Origin: Rhizobium sp. AAP43
GTDB lineage: Bacteria; Pseudomonadota; Alphaproteobacteria; Rhizobiales; Rhizobiaceae
Direction: 5' to 3'
Length of the DNA stretch: 64,000 nt
NCBI RefSeq assembly: GCF_001296045.1
Contig: NZ_LJHS01000044.1
Coordinates: 91,004-155,003 of the forward strand
In this document: positions 19,958 through 29,635 of the stretch, in pieces
Position numbering within the stretch: position 1 is the first letter of the stretch
How the letters are laid out: each line of letters starts with the position of its first letter
Notes under the pieces: model-generated
What the model saw: only the letters and a program-made list of their open reading frames with translations
Databases searched by the model: none
What the model was told of the DNA's origin: nothing
Translations under genes and position numbers: made by a program

Positions 19958-20407
19958 ATGGCGGAAGTCCTCTTCTACCATTTGACCGAGTCGAAACTCG
20001 AAGACGCGCTTCCGCCGCTTTTGGAGAAGAGCGTCGAGCGTGGCTGGAAGGTTGCGGTGCAGACCCGTGAGATCGAGCGGCGCGATGCGCTGGATGCGCA
20101 TTTGTGGACGTTTCGCGACGACAGCTTCCTGCCGCATGGCACGGAAGAGGGGGCGATGGCAGACCGCCAGCCAGTGTTGCTCACCGTCTCACAGGACAAT
20201 CCGAACGGTGCCACGGTCCGTTTCCTCGTCGATGGCGCCGAGCCACCCGAGGCGTTGGATTATGAGCGCGTTGTTTTTGTCTTTGACGGATACGATGCGG
20301 TTCAGCTGGATGCAGCCCGGGCGCAATGGAAGAAGCTGAAAGGCGAGGGCCACAAGCTCACATACTGGCAGCAGTCGCCCGAAGGGCGGTGGGAGAAAAA
20401 AGCCTGA
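19958..20407 (+). CDS. holC: DNA polymerase III chi subunit HolC
   Basis: The 149-residue protein matches the chi subunit, which links the clamp-loader complex to single-strand DNA-binding protein. Visible family features are the N-terminal EVLFYHLTESKLEDALPPLL, the central LWTFRDDSFLPHGTE, and a C-terminal YWQQSPEGRWEKK segment. I chose the ATG at 19958, preceded by GGGCGAGGAG; the frame remains open further upstream inside pepA but that part is an overlap artefact. It is probably cotranscribed with pepA and ends at a strong terminator. Confidence 0.93.
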   Translation: MAEVLFYHLTESKLEDALPPLLEKSVERGWKVAVQTREIERRDALDAHLWTFRDDSFLPHGTEEGAMADRQPVLLTVSQDNPNGATVRFLVDGAEPPEALDYERVVFVFDGYDAVQLDAARAQWKKLKGEGHKLTYWQQSPEGRWEKKA

Positions 20408-20416
20408 CAAAGGAAA

Positions 20417-20443
20417 GGGGCTGCGCCGGGCGCAGCCCCTTTT
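20417..20443 (+). terminator. Bidirectional terminator between holC and a chemoreceptor
   Basis: GGGGCTGCG at 20417-20425 pairs with CGCAGCCCC at 20431-20439 around a five-base loop, with TTTT following on the plus strand and a CTTTCCTTTG tail on the minus strand. It sits between the convergent holC and chemoreceptor genes and probably serves both. Confidence 0.9.
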
Positions 20444-20461
20444 GGTTGACGTCTCACAACG

Positions 20462-22420
20462 TCAGGCGACGGAGGCCATTCGCTGCGCATCGCGTGGGGG
20501 CGTCATATTTCGAGAACCAGGCCCTGGTGAGGCCGCCCGCTTGTCGGCCTGATCAAGGTGGAAATGGCTAATCAACCGGGTAAGGTTGACGGCGTCGTCG
20601 GCAAGGCGGTTGGTGGCAGCGGTGGTCTCCTCGACCATAGCGGCGTTGCGCTGAGTAACATGATCCATCTGCCCCACCGCCGTGTTGACTTCCTGAAGCT
20701 TGTGGGACTGCTCCTTGGCCGCTGCTGCGATCTGGTAGACGGACTCGTTGATGTGCATCACGTGGTCGCGGATGCTGGCCAAAGCCTCGCCTGTGGCCGT
20801 AACGAGCCGAACGCCGATCCCGACTTCCTCTCCCGAGCGTGTGACGAGAGACTTGATATCCTTCGCCGCACCCGCCGATCGCTGGGCAAGCTCGCGCACC
20901 TCCTGAGCAACGACCGCAAAGCCTTTGCCCGCTTCGCCGGCACGGGCGGCCTCGACGCCTGCATTGAGTGCAAGCAGGTTGGTCTGGAAGGCGATTTCGT
21001 CGATAACGTTGATGATCTTGCCGATTTCGCCGGAGGCTTGCTCGATGCGGCCCATGGCGGCAACCGCATCCTGCACCACCGCACTCGATTGCTCGGAGCT
21101 GCGTCGTGCCTCGTCCACCATCCTGGTGGCTTCCAGTGCCGTGGACGTTGATTGCTTGACGGCTGCTGTGATTTCTTCGAGTGCCGATGAAGTTTCCTCA
21201 AGGGCTGCGGCCTGTTGTTCGGTCCGCTTGGCCAGATCGTCGGATGCAAAACGCAGTTCGCCAGAGCCGGATTGAATTTGTTCGATGGACGTCCGGACTT
21301 CAGCGACAACCGTCTTCAGCACCTGCATCGTGCCATTCACGTTCCCTTGCAGCTCGGCAAACGCACCCTGGAAATCACCGCGCATGGCATCGGTCAAATC
21401 CCCTTCGGACAGGGAGGCGACGACCCTGCGGGTTTCGGCGAGACCCGACCCAATGGAGCGAACAAGTTCGTTCATCGAGGATGCAAAGGCGTTGAGGTCG
21501 GGAAACTCGAAATCACGCTCGATCCGCCGCGAGAAATCACCGGCGATGGCCGCCGCGCAGACTTCGCCAATGCTCTGTTGCAACTCGTCGCAGCGCTGCT
21601 TCATACGGTGCTCCTGCGCGTTCATCTCTCGCACCCTGAGCCCGTTCTGTTTGAAGACATCGACGGCCCGCGCCATGTCTCCGATTTCATTCTGTCGGTC
21701 GAGATAGGCGATGTCGGTCTCGAACTCACTCCGAGCGAGCTTCGCCATAACCCGGGTAATCCGCTCGATTGGCTTCGTCACATCGCGGGAGACGAACACC
21801 ATGGCGGCAATGCCTGCCATGACACCGGCAAACAGCAAGGCGACATTGCTGAGCAGCGAGACATGGAAACTCGACGCGCTGGCTTCATACATGGCATCGG
21901 CCGCGGCAACATTCGCGTCGCGGAAGGTGTCCGCATGCGCATCCATCTCGTCATAGGCAAGTACCATCTCTCCGGTGAGCAGAGCGGACGCCGCCGCCTT
22001 GTCGCCAGAGCGGGAAAGGGCGAGCATTCGATCTCCTGCTGCGATATAGGCTTCGGCGCTGCGCTTGAACCCTTCGAATGCAGGGCGCTCCTCGGGCAGG
22101 CTGATCATCGCCTCATAGCGGGCCATGCGTGTTTGCAGCTTCGCAACTTCCTTGGCGACGGCCTCGTCCGCCGCCTTCAGGGCTTCCGGCGTGGTGCTGA
22201 GAATATGGCGAGTCTGCAGACCTCTCAGATTGGCAATCGAGATGTTCAGGCGATTGGTGATGTCGATGGCCGGCACCGACGTCTTTGCCAAGCCTTCGAC
22301 ATTGTAGAACACGCCGTTCATTGACCAGATCCCAAACCCGCCCTGGATGACGAGAAGAGAAACGAGAGCAAGATAGGCGCCAAGAAGGGAGGCTTTGATG
22401 GACAGGGAGTTCTTCAACAT
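20462..22420 (-). CDS. Methyl-accepting chemotaxis protein (four-helix-bundle sensor type)
   Basis: This 652-residue chemoreceptor has TM1 at about residues 10-32 and a helical periplasmic sensor rich in Ala and Glu (about 33-185), resembling the 4HB_MCP class. TM2 is near 188-210, followed by HAMP ([20 protein letters not shown]) and a second HAMP-like segment. The signalling domain carries [20 protein letters not shown]. There is no CheR pentapeptide at the C-terminus. I chose the ATG at 22420 ([14 protein letters not shown]), which puts a short charged tail before TM1; the ribosome-binding site is weak. The ligand is not predictable. Confidence 0.9.
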   Translation of the reverse strand: MLKNSLSIKASLLGAYLALVSLLVIQGGFGIWSMNGVFYNVEGLAKTSVPAIDITNRLNISIANLRGLQTRHILSTTPEALKAADEAVAKEVAKLQTRMARYEAMISLPEERPAFEGFKRSAEAYIAAGDRMLALSRSGDKAAASALLTGEMVLAYDEMDAHADTFRDANVAAADAMYEASASSFHVSLLSNVALLFAGVMAGIAAMVFVSRDVTKPIERITRVMAKLARSEFETDIAYLDRQNEIGDMARAVDVFKQNGLRVREMNAQEHRMKQRCDELQQSIGEVCAAAIAGDFSRRIERDFEFPDLNAFASSMNELVRSIGSGLAETRRVVASLSEGDLTDAMRGDFQGAFAELQGNVNGTMQVLKTVVAEVRTSIEQIQSGSGELRFASDDLAKRTEQQAAALEETSSALEEITAAVKQSTSTALEATRMVDEARRSSEQSSAVVQDAVAAMGRIEQASGEIGKIINVIDEIAFQTNLLALNAGVEAARAGEAGKGFAVVAQEVRELAQRSAGAAKDIKSLVTRSGEEVGIGVRLVTATGEALASIRDHVMHINESVYQIAAAAKEQSHKLQEVNTAVGQMDHVTQRNAAMVEETTAATNRLADDAVNLTRLISHFHLDQADKRAASPGPGSRNMTPPRDAQRMASVA

Positions 22421-22857
22421 TCCGAGTATTCCGATCAAACGGGCGGCAACCTCATGTTGCTGGCCTCGGTAAGCGAGAGCCGTAGCTCCATTGCCACGGC
22501 GGCTTGCATCCTCTTGTCTTCGTCGCTCATTCGCTTGCGCTTCCAGACAGCCAAAACAGGTGTCCGGTCGGGGCTTGCAGCAGTAATGAATGGGATTGTT
22601 GGCGTGCATTGTTGCGCACGCCTGAACGAACCCTGAATTGCAGCGACGAAGAAACTCGCGTCGATGATGTGGGTCTGGACTTAAAATTTTACTAAAATGC
22701 TCGCCATGGTTTCGAAAGATACCATGAATATTCAATATTTCTTGCTGATATTCAGCAGAAATGACGGAGACGCAGCGGATTTATCGCAGGGGTCTTTACA
22801 AGATATCGCGTATTGGTTGCTTTTTAAGGCTTCTTGATTTCGCCGAGCCAGACGGTT
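22421..22857. other. Gap upstream of the chemoreceptor (437 bases)
   Basis: No gene was supported here. The region should carry the chemoreceptor promoter on the minus strand and the 3' end of the ABC-F transcript. An A/T-rich stretch at 22680-22760 contains the inverted repeat CATGGT (22705-22710) and ACCATG (22721-22726) flanking TTCGAAAGAT, a candidate protein-binding site or leader hairpin. Open frames in this stretch lack ribosome-binding sites and family resemblance. Confidence 0.4.
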
Positions 22858-24747
22858 TCACCCTGACATCGCATCTTCATACTCGGCGGAAAGCTCAAGC
22901 CATTGCTCCTCTGCAGCAGAGAGCTTGGCTGCAGCCTCGCCACGCTGCTTCGCCTTCTCCGCGGCCTTGGCAGGGGCCTTCTCATACAGGGCAGGATCGG
23001 CAAGTTCCCTGTCGAGCGCTTGAATCAATGTCTCCAGCTTTTTCGTCAAAAGTTCGATTTCATTGATCTTTTTCTTCAGTGGCGCGAAGCTGGCACGCTT
23101 CTCGGCAGCAGCTTTACGTTGCTCTGCCTTGTTGACGGTCTCGGCACCTGCATCGTCCTTGCCCTTTTCCACCGGCCGCCTGGCCGACGCGATGATCAGG
23201 TTTCGATACTCTTCCATGTCACCATCGAAGCTGGTGACCGTGCCGTTGTTGACCAGCCACAGCCGGTCGACCGTCGCTTCGATCAGGTGGCGGTCATGAG
23301 AGATCAGGATGACGGCGCCTTCATAGTCGTTCAGCGCCTCGATGAGTGCCTTGCGGCTGTCGATATCGAGATGGTTGGTCGGCTCGTCAAGGATGAGCAG
23401 GTTCGGCGCGTGGAAGGCCGCAAGGCCCATCAGAAGGCGGGCTTTTTCGCCACCCGAGAGATCCTTGGCCGCTGTCTCCATTTTCTCTGTCGCCAAGCCC
23501 ATCTGCGCGACGCGGGCCCGCACCTTGGCTTCCGGCTCCAGCGGCATCAGCCGACGAACGTGGTCGACGGGGCTTTCGTTCGGGATCAGGTCATCCAGCT
23601 GGTGCTGGGCGAAGAAGCCGATCTTCAGGCTCGAGGCCGTCTTCAGCTGTCCCCCTTGCGCTTCGAGGCGTCCGGAGATGAATTTGGCGAAGGTCGACTT
23701 GCCATTGCCGTTCGAGCCGAGAAGCGCGATCCGGTCGTCATTGTCGATCCGCAGATTGAGGTTCTTCAGGATGGGTTTGCCCGGTTCATAGCCGACCAGG
23801 CCGCCCGACACCGCAACGATGGGGGAGGCGGGCTGCTTTTCCGGCTTCGGGAAGGTGATTGGATTGATGTGGTCTTCGATCACCGCAGCAACCGTGCCCA
23901 TGCGCTCCAGCGCCTTGATGCGGCTCTGTGCCTGCTTGGCCTTGGTCGCCTTGGCACGGAAGCGGTCGATGAAGCTCTGCAGATGTTTGCGCGCCGCATC
24001 ATTCTTCGCCTTGGCCTTGGTCTGCAACTCGTCGTTTTCGGCCTTTTGCCGCTCGAAGCTGTCATAGCCGCCGCGATAAAGCGTGAGCTTCTTCTGGTCG
24101 AGATGGATGATCGAATTGACGGCGGTGTTCAGCAGATCGCGGTCATGGCTGATGATGATGACGGTATGCGGATAGCGACGCACGTAATCTTCAAGCCAGA
24201 GCGTGCCCTCAAGGTCGAGATAGTTGGTCGGTTCGTCGAGCAGAAGCAGGTCTGGCTCGGAAAACAGAACGGCCGCCAGCGCCACGCGCATGCGCCAGCC
24301 GCCGGAGAAGGAGGAGGCGGGACGAAGCTGCGCCTCGTGGTCGAAGCCGAGGCCTGACAGGATGGTGGCCGCCCGCGCCTCTGCCGAATGGGCGCCGATA
24401 TCGGCAAGCCGGGTCTGGATCTCGGCGATGCGGTTAGGATCGGTCGCGGTTTCCGCTTCAGCGAGCAGGGCGGCGCGTTCCTTGTCGGCCGCCAGCACGA
24501 TGGAGATCAGCGAGTCCTCGGTGCCCGGCGCTTCCTGAGCCACCTGGCCGATCCGGGCATTCTTCGGGATCGCAACATTGCCGCTCTCGGCGGAGAGGTC
24601 GCCGGTGATGATCCGGAACAGGGTCGACTTGCCGGCCCCGTTCTTGCCGACGAGGCCTGCCTTGGTGCCGCTTGGCAGCGAGACGGTCGCGTGGTCGATG
24701 AGGAGGCGTCCGGCAATGCGGGCGGAGATATCGTTGATGGTGATCAT
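22858..24747 (-). CDS. ABC-F family ATP-binding protein
   Basis: This 629-residue soluble protein has two ABC ATPase domains in tandem and no membrane segments, the ABC-F layout. Domain 1 has Walker A GKNGAGKST, signature SFSGGWRMR and Walker B LLLLDEPTNYLD. Domain 2 has GSNGNGKST, LSGGEKARL and LLILDEPTNHLD. A basic linker (KAKATKAKQAQSRIKALERM) joins them and the C-terminus is a charged coiled coil, as in Uup/YheS proteins. ABC-F proteins act on ribosomes to regulate elongation or relieve stalls. The exact subgroup cannot be fixed by eye. It lies 152 bases after the GGDEF gene on the same strand. Confidence 0.93.
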   Translation of the reverse strand: MITINDISARIAGRLLIDHATVSLPSGTKAGLVGKNGAGKSTLFRIITGDLSAESGNVAIPKNARIGQVAQEAPGTEDSLISIVLAADKERAALLAEAETATDPNRIAEIQTRLADIGAHSAEARAATILSGLGFDHEAQLRPASSFSGGWRMRVALAAVLFSEPDLLLLDEPTNYLDLEGTLWLEDYVRRYPHTVIIISHDRDLLNTAVNSIIHLDQKKLTLYRGGYDSFERQKAENDELQTKAKAKNDAARKHLQSFIDRFRAKATKAKQAQSRIKALERMGTVAAVIEDHINPITFPKPEKQPASPIVAVSGGLVGYEPGKPILKNLNLRIDNDDRIALLGSNGNGKSTFAKFISGRLEAQGGQLKTASSLKIGFFAQHQLDDLIPNESPVDHVRRLMPLEPEAKVRARVAQMGLATEKMETAAKDLSGGEKARLLMGLAAFHAPNLLILDEPTNHLDIDSRKALIEALNDYEGAVILISHDRHLIEATVDRLWLVNNGTVTSFDGDMEEYRNLIIASARRPVEKGKDDAGAETVNKAEQRKAAAEKRASFAPLKKKINEIELLTKKLETLIQALDRELADPALYEKAPAKAAEKAKQRGEAAAKLSAAEEQWLELSAEYEDAMSG

Positions 24748-24899
24748 GGCTCTGGCTTTTGGCCGAAAGCCGCGACGCTTTCAAGGGGCGAGACCTCTTG
24801 CGAGCTCGCTCAACCGGCGGAACATTCAATAGGGGTTGAAACCGGTGAATTCATCAGGGCTCTTCTGCGCCGGATGTCTTCCTTCGAGCTCCAGCGGCG

Positions 24900-25976
24900 T
24901 CAGGCGGCGGGTCTGGCCGCCTGGCTGTTCTTCTCACCCTTGTAGCCGGCGATCGGCTGACGCGTATTACCATGCGCCACGGCAAGGGCTGCCTCCGCGC
25001 AGGCGATCATCTGCATGGCGTAATCCGCGTCGTCACTCATGGCAAAGCCGATCGAGAGCTCAAGCGATGTCTGTCCACCCTTATGCTCGGCGGCAAAGAC
25101 GAGATTGTCCTCGACAGCGGCATGCAGTCGCTCTGCAATCGCATAGGCGTCTTTCGACGTGACGTCGCTGAACAGGAAGGCGAATTCGTCTCCACCGGAA
25201 CGGGCGACAAAATCATGCTTCTTGATCGTCTTGCGGAAGATTGACGCCAGGCGCTTCAGGATTCGGTTTCCGGCTTCCTCGCCATATTGCTGGTTGATCT
25301 GGCGAAAATCGTTGATGTCGACGAGGATCAGAGCGGTCGAGACCCCGGCAACACCGGTCTCGAACAGCGATTCAAGCCGGTTGACCAGCGACAGCCGGTT
25401 CGGCAGGCCCGTGAGCCTGTCGCGTGTGGTGAGGCTGCGGGCAGCCTCGACAGTGCGGTTGTTGGTATTGAGTTCCTCGATACCGCCGCGCAGCACCTGT
25501 TCGATCTCGGTTTCGGCCGAAAGCAAGTCGCGGGTCGCGACTTCAAGGAATTCCAGCTCTTCGATCAGTTCGGAAACACTGCGAGCGCTATCTTCACGCA
25601 CGGAATGCTGAATGGTTTCCAGTCCGCGTGCATAGGCCATTTTCTGCATGATGCCGAGGGAGATCTTCTCCTCGATCCGCCGCAGTGTCGCGATCGCCTG
25701 GCTGTGCAGCTTTTTCTCCGCAAGCCCGCAATGGCCGAGCACATGATGCTTCAGGCCGATCTGGTCGAGGGCTGTCTGGGTAATGGTATTGCCCAGTGCC
25801 GCAAGTTCTCGCGCCAGTGGCGGATTGCGGCCGTAAAGGGCTTCATGAATGAGCTCGAAGTTTCGCGGCAGGCCCTCGATCTGGTGTTTCGCCATGAAGC
25901 CGGCCACACGGTGTAGCCGGTCTGCTCCGCCTTGCCGTCCGCCTCCGACCGGCGATGCTACGCCTTCCTGCGTCAT
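24900..25976 (-). CDS. GGDEF-domain protein, putative diguanylate cyclase
   Basis: The C-terminal GGDEF domain (about residues 185-340) has DRLTGLPNRLSL and an intact SGGDEF active-site loop, so it probably makes cyclic di-GMP from GTP. The position of the product-inhibition site reads KKHD instead of RxxD, so feedback inhibition may be absent. The N-terminal 170 residues are helical and contain FELIHEALYGRNPPLARELA, a region seen in cytosolic rhizobial GGDEF proteins, with no TM segment. I chose the ATG at 25976. Product about 358 residues. No EAL domain is present. Confidence 0.88.
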   Translation of the reverse strand: MTQEGVASPVGGGRQGGADRLHRVAGFMAKHQIEGLPRNFELIHEALYGRNPPLARELAALGNTITQTALDQIGLKHHVLGHCGLAEKKLHSQAIATLRRIEEKISLGIMQKMAYARGLETIQHSVREDSARSVSELIEELEFLEVATRDLLSAETEIEQVLRGGIEELNTNNRTVEAARSLTTRDRLTGLPNRLSLVNRLESLFETGVAGVSTALILVDINDFRQINQQYGEEAGNRILKRLASIFRKTIKKHDFVARSGGDEFAFLFSDVTSKDAYAIAERLHAAVEDNLVFAAEHKGGQTSLELSIGFAMSDDADYAMQMIACAEAALAVAHGNTRQPIAGYKGEKNSQAARPAA

Positions 25977-26211
25977 ACTTCGAAAATCCCTTTTTGCTCT
26001 TTGCGACAATGATGATCACGCCGCCTTTGAAATCGGGTTAACCCACTGCCGCTGATGCGCAATTTCCCCTTCGACGGTTAATGAATATCTCCTTCGTTGC
26101 TCGGTTATATTGATATTGTCTATCGACCTGCAACTTAACGATAAATTAGAAAAAATGAAATAAATGTGATTGTACGCATGCATCTGGAACGGACATCGCA
26201 GATCAACGGAC

Positions 26212-26541
26212 ATGGCAGATTGTGGACATCGACCCGACGCATCTCCGCTCGATCTGAAGATCGTTTTTGCGGCGTTGCTCCTGTTCTTCTCTCTTGTGAC
26301 CACAGTTTACGCGCGGCCCACGGGGCGGTTCGTCATGGTGATCACATCGCCTGATGGTGGCGCTGCAGCCAACATGCAGACGATCGCACAAGCCGGAGGA
26401 AGCTTCGTCTGGAGCGGACGCTTGCCCTGGATATCCGTTGCCTATTCCCCCGAATTGACATTCGCCGAGCGACTGCGCGGGGCCGGGGCGATACTTGTTC
26501 TTAATCATCGACTCGCGCTCGGTTGCGCGAAGGAGACCTGA
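26212..26541 (+). CDS. Small membrane or exported protein coupled to a chemoreceptor
   Basis: I do not recognise a family. From the ATG at 26212 the product is about 109 residues. A hydrophobic segment ([18 protein letters not shown], about residues 17-34) could be a signal peptide or a TM anchor. The rest is [20 protein letters not shown] followed by a short alpha/beta-looking region with [20 protein letters not shown]. The stop is one base before the ATG of the downstream chemoreceptor, and that receptor's ribosome-binding site (AAGGAGA) lies inside this gene, so translation is probably coupled. The start is uncertain, since an ATG at 26170 is also in frame. Confidence 0.62.
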   Translation: MADCGHRPDASPLDLKIVFAALLLFFSLVTTVYARPTGRFVMVITSPDGGAAANMQTIAQAGGSFVWSGRLPWISVAYSPELTFAERLRGAGAILVLNHRLALGCAKET

Positions 26542-26542
26542 A

Positions 26543-28132
26543 ATGAATGCACTGGCGAAACTTCGTGGTTGGGCCGGAACGGCCATCATCTCGCTCCTAT
26601 GGGTGAATCTGGCGCTGCTGGCCGCTCGTCTGGGTTTGCGCGAGGCTGGCATGGATCTTATGGCCCTCGTTGCTGGTGCAGCGATTGTCGGTCTTTCGAC
26701 CATGATCTGGCTGCGTGACCGGACCGGGTCGACGACGCGCCTTGTAACCTCGATGGGGCAGGCAGCCATGGTCGCGTTGCTCGTGCTGGCCTTCGAAGGC
26801 TCGCCGCTTCAGATCGACATCCACATGTACTTCTTCGCAACCTTGGCCATCTGCGCGATTTGGATCGACTGGCGTGCGATCGTTGGCTACGCGGGCCTGG
26901 TCGCGCTCCACCACACGGTCATTTACTTCCTGTTGCCGGCAGCGGTCTTCCCTGGGGAATCCGATTTCAGCCGTGTCCTTTTGCATGCGGTCGTCCTGAT
27001 CCTGCAGAGTGCAGTGCTGATTGCGCTGGTGCATGCGGTTGTTACCGCCTTCGTCGCATCGGAAGAGGCCGTGGCTGCTGCGACGGCTGCAGAGCGCTCG
27101 ACCCGTGAGATGTCGGAACAGGTTCGGGCCTCTGATCTGGCCGCGGCCCGGGAGCGGGACAAGCGCGAAGAAGAAAAGGCACGCCAGGCAGAAGCAACGC
27201 GCGTCGTGGTCCAGACGCTTGATGCAGCCCTCGCTCGCCTGGCGGCCGGAGATCTATCCTGCCGGATCGAGACCGCCTTCCCGGACGCGCTCGACGCGTT
27301 GCGTATCTCGTTCAATGCCTCGCTGCAAAATCTTGAGCGGGTCGTGTCCCAGGTCCGTGGTGCGGTGCATGTTGTGCAGCATGGCTCGGCCCAGATCACG
27401 TCAGCCAGCGGTCAATTGTCCGAACGGACAGAACGCCAGGCCGCCTTTGTCGAGGAAACGGCGAGTGCGCTGACGATCATGATGAAGACGGTCCGCGATA
27501 CGGCTGGTATCGCCGACAATGTTGGCAAACTGGTCGATCATGCGCGCCAGGGCGCGCAGCGGTCGGGTACGATCGTGACCGATGCCGTAGAAGCCATGAG
27601 CCGCATTGAATCGTCGTCTCAGGAAATCAGCCAGATCATCTCTGTCATCGATGAGATTGCATTCCAGACCAATCTTCTGGCGCTGAATGCTGGTGTCGAG
27701 GCCGCTCGTGCCGGTGAAGCGGGCAAGGGTTTTGCCGTCGTCGCTCAGGAAGTCCGCGAGCTTGCTCAGCGCTCTGCCCAGGCAGCCAAGGAAATCAAGC
27801 AGCTGATCAATTCCTCGGCGGATCAGGTGAAGCACGGTGTGGCCCTCGTCGACCAGGCCGGTGAGGCCCTGCGGACCATCGCTGACGAGGTCAATTCGAT
27901 CAGCGGAGAGGTCGGCAAGATTGTTGCCGGTGCGCGTGACCAATCGACGGGTCTTACCGAAATCGACTCGGCAATCGGCCATATCGACCGCAACACCCAG
28001 CAGAACGCAGCCATGGTGGAGGAATCCTCCGGTGCAGCCCAGCAGCTCTCCAACGAAGCGCGGCAGCTGGAAAAGCTGATGGCCATGTTCAATCTCTCGA
28101 ACGGCACGCAGACTTTCGCTCGCGTCGCCTGA
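26543..28132 (+). CDS. Methyl-accepting chemotaxis protein with multi-spanning membrane N-terminus
   Basis: This 529-residue chemoreceptor lacks a large periplasmic domain. Its first 175 residues contain about six hydrophobic segments (for example [50 protein letters not shown]), so sensing is probably within the membrane. A charged coiled coil (about 180-230) and a HAMP-like region ([17 protein letters not shown]) precede the signalling domain with [33 protein letters not shown] precedes the ATG at 26543. It is coupled to the small membrane gene upstream. It could monitor energy state or membrane properties; this is inference. Confidence 0.9.
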   Translation: MNALAKLRGWAGTAIISLLWVNLALLAARLGLREAGMDLMALVAGAAIVGLSTMIWLRDRTGSTTRLVTSMGQAAMVALLVLAFEGSPLQIDIHMYFFATLAICAIWIDWRAIVGYAGLVALHHTVIYFLLPAAVFPGESDFSRVLLHAVVLILQSAVLIALVHAVVTAFVASEEAVAAATAAERSTREMSEQVRASDLAAARERDKREEEKARQAEATRVVVQTLDAALARLAAGDLSCRIETAFPDALDALRISFNASLQNLERVVSQVRGAVHVVQHGSAQITSASGQLSERTERQAAFVEETASALTIMMKTVRDTAGIADNVGKLVDHARQGAQRSGTIVTDAVEAMSRIESSSQEISQIISVIDEIAFQTNLLALNAGVEAARAGEAGKGFAVVAQEVRELAQRSAQAAKEIKQLINSSADQVKHGVALVDQAGEALRTIADEVNSISGEVGKIVAGARDQSTGLTEIDSAIGHIDRNTQQNAAMVEESSGAAQQLSNEARQLEKLMAMFNLSNGTQTFARVA

Positions 28133-28148
28133 TCGTTGCCTGTTGGAA

Positions 28149-28178
28149 CGGCCCCGATTGCGCAAGCGGTCGGGGCCG
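28149..28178 (+). terminator. Terminator-like hairpin after the chemoreceptor
   Basis: CGGCCCCGA at 28149-28157 pairs with TCGGGGCCG at 28170-28178 across a 12-base loop. The tail, TTGTCGTCT, is only moderately U-rich. It lies 16 bases after the chemoreceptor stop. Confidence 0.65.
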
Positions 28179-28342
28179 TTGTCGTCTGTGGTGTGAGCAC
28201 TGGCGCGGACCTCGGGCAGGAAGCGGGCCGTTCTCGGGCAGCTGGACCGCGCGTTTCAGTGCGATATCCATCAAATCTCCTGAATTGTCCCCGCCCGCTC
28301 TCTCGGCCATCATCCGGCTTTCGATCCAGTCGGAGACCAAAT

Positions 28343-29026
28343 ATGGCGATCACCCTCTATTCCCTCTGCGGCGTCGACCAGACGCGGCCCTTTTCACCTC
28401 ATTGCTGGAAGGTGGTGATGGCACTGCGCCACAAGGGCCTGGATTTCGAGGAGCGGCCGTTACCCTTCACCCAGATCCCGAATGCGGAGCAGGGGTTCTC
28501 GAAGACGGTTCCGATCCTGCGCGACGGGGGACATCTGGTTTCTGACAGCTTCTCCATCGCGGTTTATCTCGAAGACGCTTATCCGGACCACCCAAGCCTG
28601 TTTGGCGGGGACGGAGGCCGCGCTGCGGCCCGTCTCATCGAAGGTTATGTGCAGCACATCGTGCACCCGGTGATCACCCGGATTGCAGTCTTCGACATCC
28701 ATCAGATGCTGGGCCCGGTTGACCAGGACTATTTCCGCACCACCCGGGAGAAGCGCCTCGGAAAACCGCTCGAGCAGATCCATGCAGACCGTGCCGAGGC
28801 CATCGCTGCATTGCCAACGCAGTTGCAGCCATTGCGCCACATGCTCGCCTTTCAGCCTTTCATCGGTGGAGAGGCGCCGCTGTTTGGTGATTATATTCTA
28901 TTCGGCGCGCTGCAGTGGCTCCGTATCACCACCGGTGCCATCCATCTTGCAGATGGCGATCCGGTTCAGGGCTGGTTCGAGCGCTGCCTGGAGCTTCACG
29001 AAGGTGCTGGCCGCCTTGTAGCCTGA
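28343..29026 (+). CDS. Glutathione S-transferase family protein
   Basis: The 227-residue protein has an N-terminal thioredoxin-fold domain (ITLYSLCGVDQTRPFSPHCW, with the cis-Pro region KTVPILRDG and the GSH-binding VSDSFSIAVYLED). A helical C-terminal domain with LFGDYILFGALQWLR follows. It would be cytosolic and glutathione-dependent; the N-terminal part resembles the etherase-like GST group, but the substrate is unknown. I chose the ATG at 28343 with CGGAGACCAAAT upstream; the frame is open further 5' without support. It is convergent with the PEBP-like gene. Confidence 0.85.
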   Translation: MAITLYSLCGVDQTRPFSPHCWKVVMALRHKGLDFEERPLPFTQIPNAEQGFSKTVPILRDGGHLVSDSFSIAVYLEDAYPDHPSLFGGDGGRAAARLIEGYVQHIVHPVITRIAVFDIHQMLGPVDQDYFRTTREKRLGKPLEQIHADRAEAIAALPTQLQPLRHMLAFQPFIGGEAPLFGDYILFGALQWLRITTGAIHLADGDPVQGWFERCLELHEGAGRLVA

Positions 29027-29043
29027 GGCGGCCTCTGCGCACA

Positions 29044-29592
29044 TCACCGTCCGTAGCGCACCGTAATCGTCGATTGGGCAAGCGCATGGGCGCGCGTCAT
29101 GAAGCCGACCATGGCGCCGCTCGCCGATCCGTCGAGGTCGAGCCTTGCCGTGTCGAGCGCGGTCACGGTGAAGACGTAGCGATGGTTCTGGCCCTCCGGC
29201 GGACATGCGCCGAGAAACCCGGGATAGCCGGCATCGGCGCGGCTCTGCACGGCACCCTCAGGCGCGCCGGCCAGTGCCGAAATGCCAGCCGGCAGTGCGG
29301 AAACGTTGGCCGGGATATTGAACATCACCCAATGCCAGAAGCCCGATCCGGTCGGGGCGTCCGGATCATAGAGAGAGACGACAAAGCTCTTCGTACCGTC
29401 CGGCACGTTGCTCCACATCAGGGCGGGAGACTGGTTGGCCCCGTCACAGCCGAAACTATTGGCGACCTGTGATACGGGCAGCACCCCGCCATCACGTAAA
29501 TCCGGACTGGAGAGAGAGAATTCGGCGGCCTCAGTCTGTCCGGCAAGGACCGTCAGCGTCAGTATGGCGGCTCGGATCGTCTGTTTGGTCAT
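29044..29592 (-). CDS. YbhB/YbcL-type phosphatidylethanolamine-binding-like protein
   Basis: The 182-residue product has a signal peptide of about 22 residues (AAILTLTVLAGQTEA) and the PEBP fold: CDGANQSPALMWSNVP, the ligand-pocket SLYDPDAPTGSGFWHWVMFN, and GYPGFLGACPPEGQNHRYVF. Bacterial YbhB/YbcL proteins are periplasmic or cytosolic with unclear ligands; here the signal peptide indicates the periplasm. ATG at 29592 is preceded by AAAGGAGCCCACC. It follows an AraC regulator gene by 43 bases on the same strand, so it may be that regulator's target. Confidence 0.88.
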   Translation of the reverse strand: MTKQTIRAAILTLTVLAGQTEAAEFSLSSPDLRDGGVLPVSQVANSFGCDGANQSPALMWSNVPDGTKSFVVSLYDPDAPTGSGFWHWVMFNIPANVSALPAGISALAGAPEGAVQSRADAGYPGFLGACPPEGQNHRYVFTVTALDTARLDLDGSASGAMVGFMTRAHALAQSTITVRYGR

Positions 29593-29635
29593 GGTGGGCT
29601 CCTTTGGTGTTAGGAAGCCCAATCTAGCCGATCGC

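Noticed and set aside
22421..22735. 5' extension of the chemoreceptor frame by about 105 residues
   Set aside because: The extension is Cys/His/Arg-rich and unlike a receptor N-terminus; TM1 follows the ATG at 22420 directly.
22903..24357. 484-residue plus-strand frame opposite the ABC-F gene
   Set aside because: Antisense to two clear ATPase domains; no motifs.
28089..28340. 83-residue minus-strand frame between chemoreceptor and GST
   Set aside because: It overlaps the chemoreceptor 3' end and the terminator-like hairpin, and its Arg/Pro-rich product has no resemblance to a protein family.
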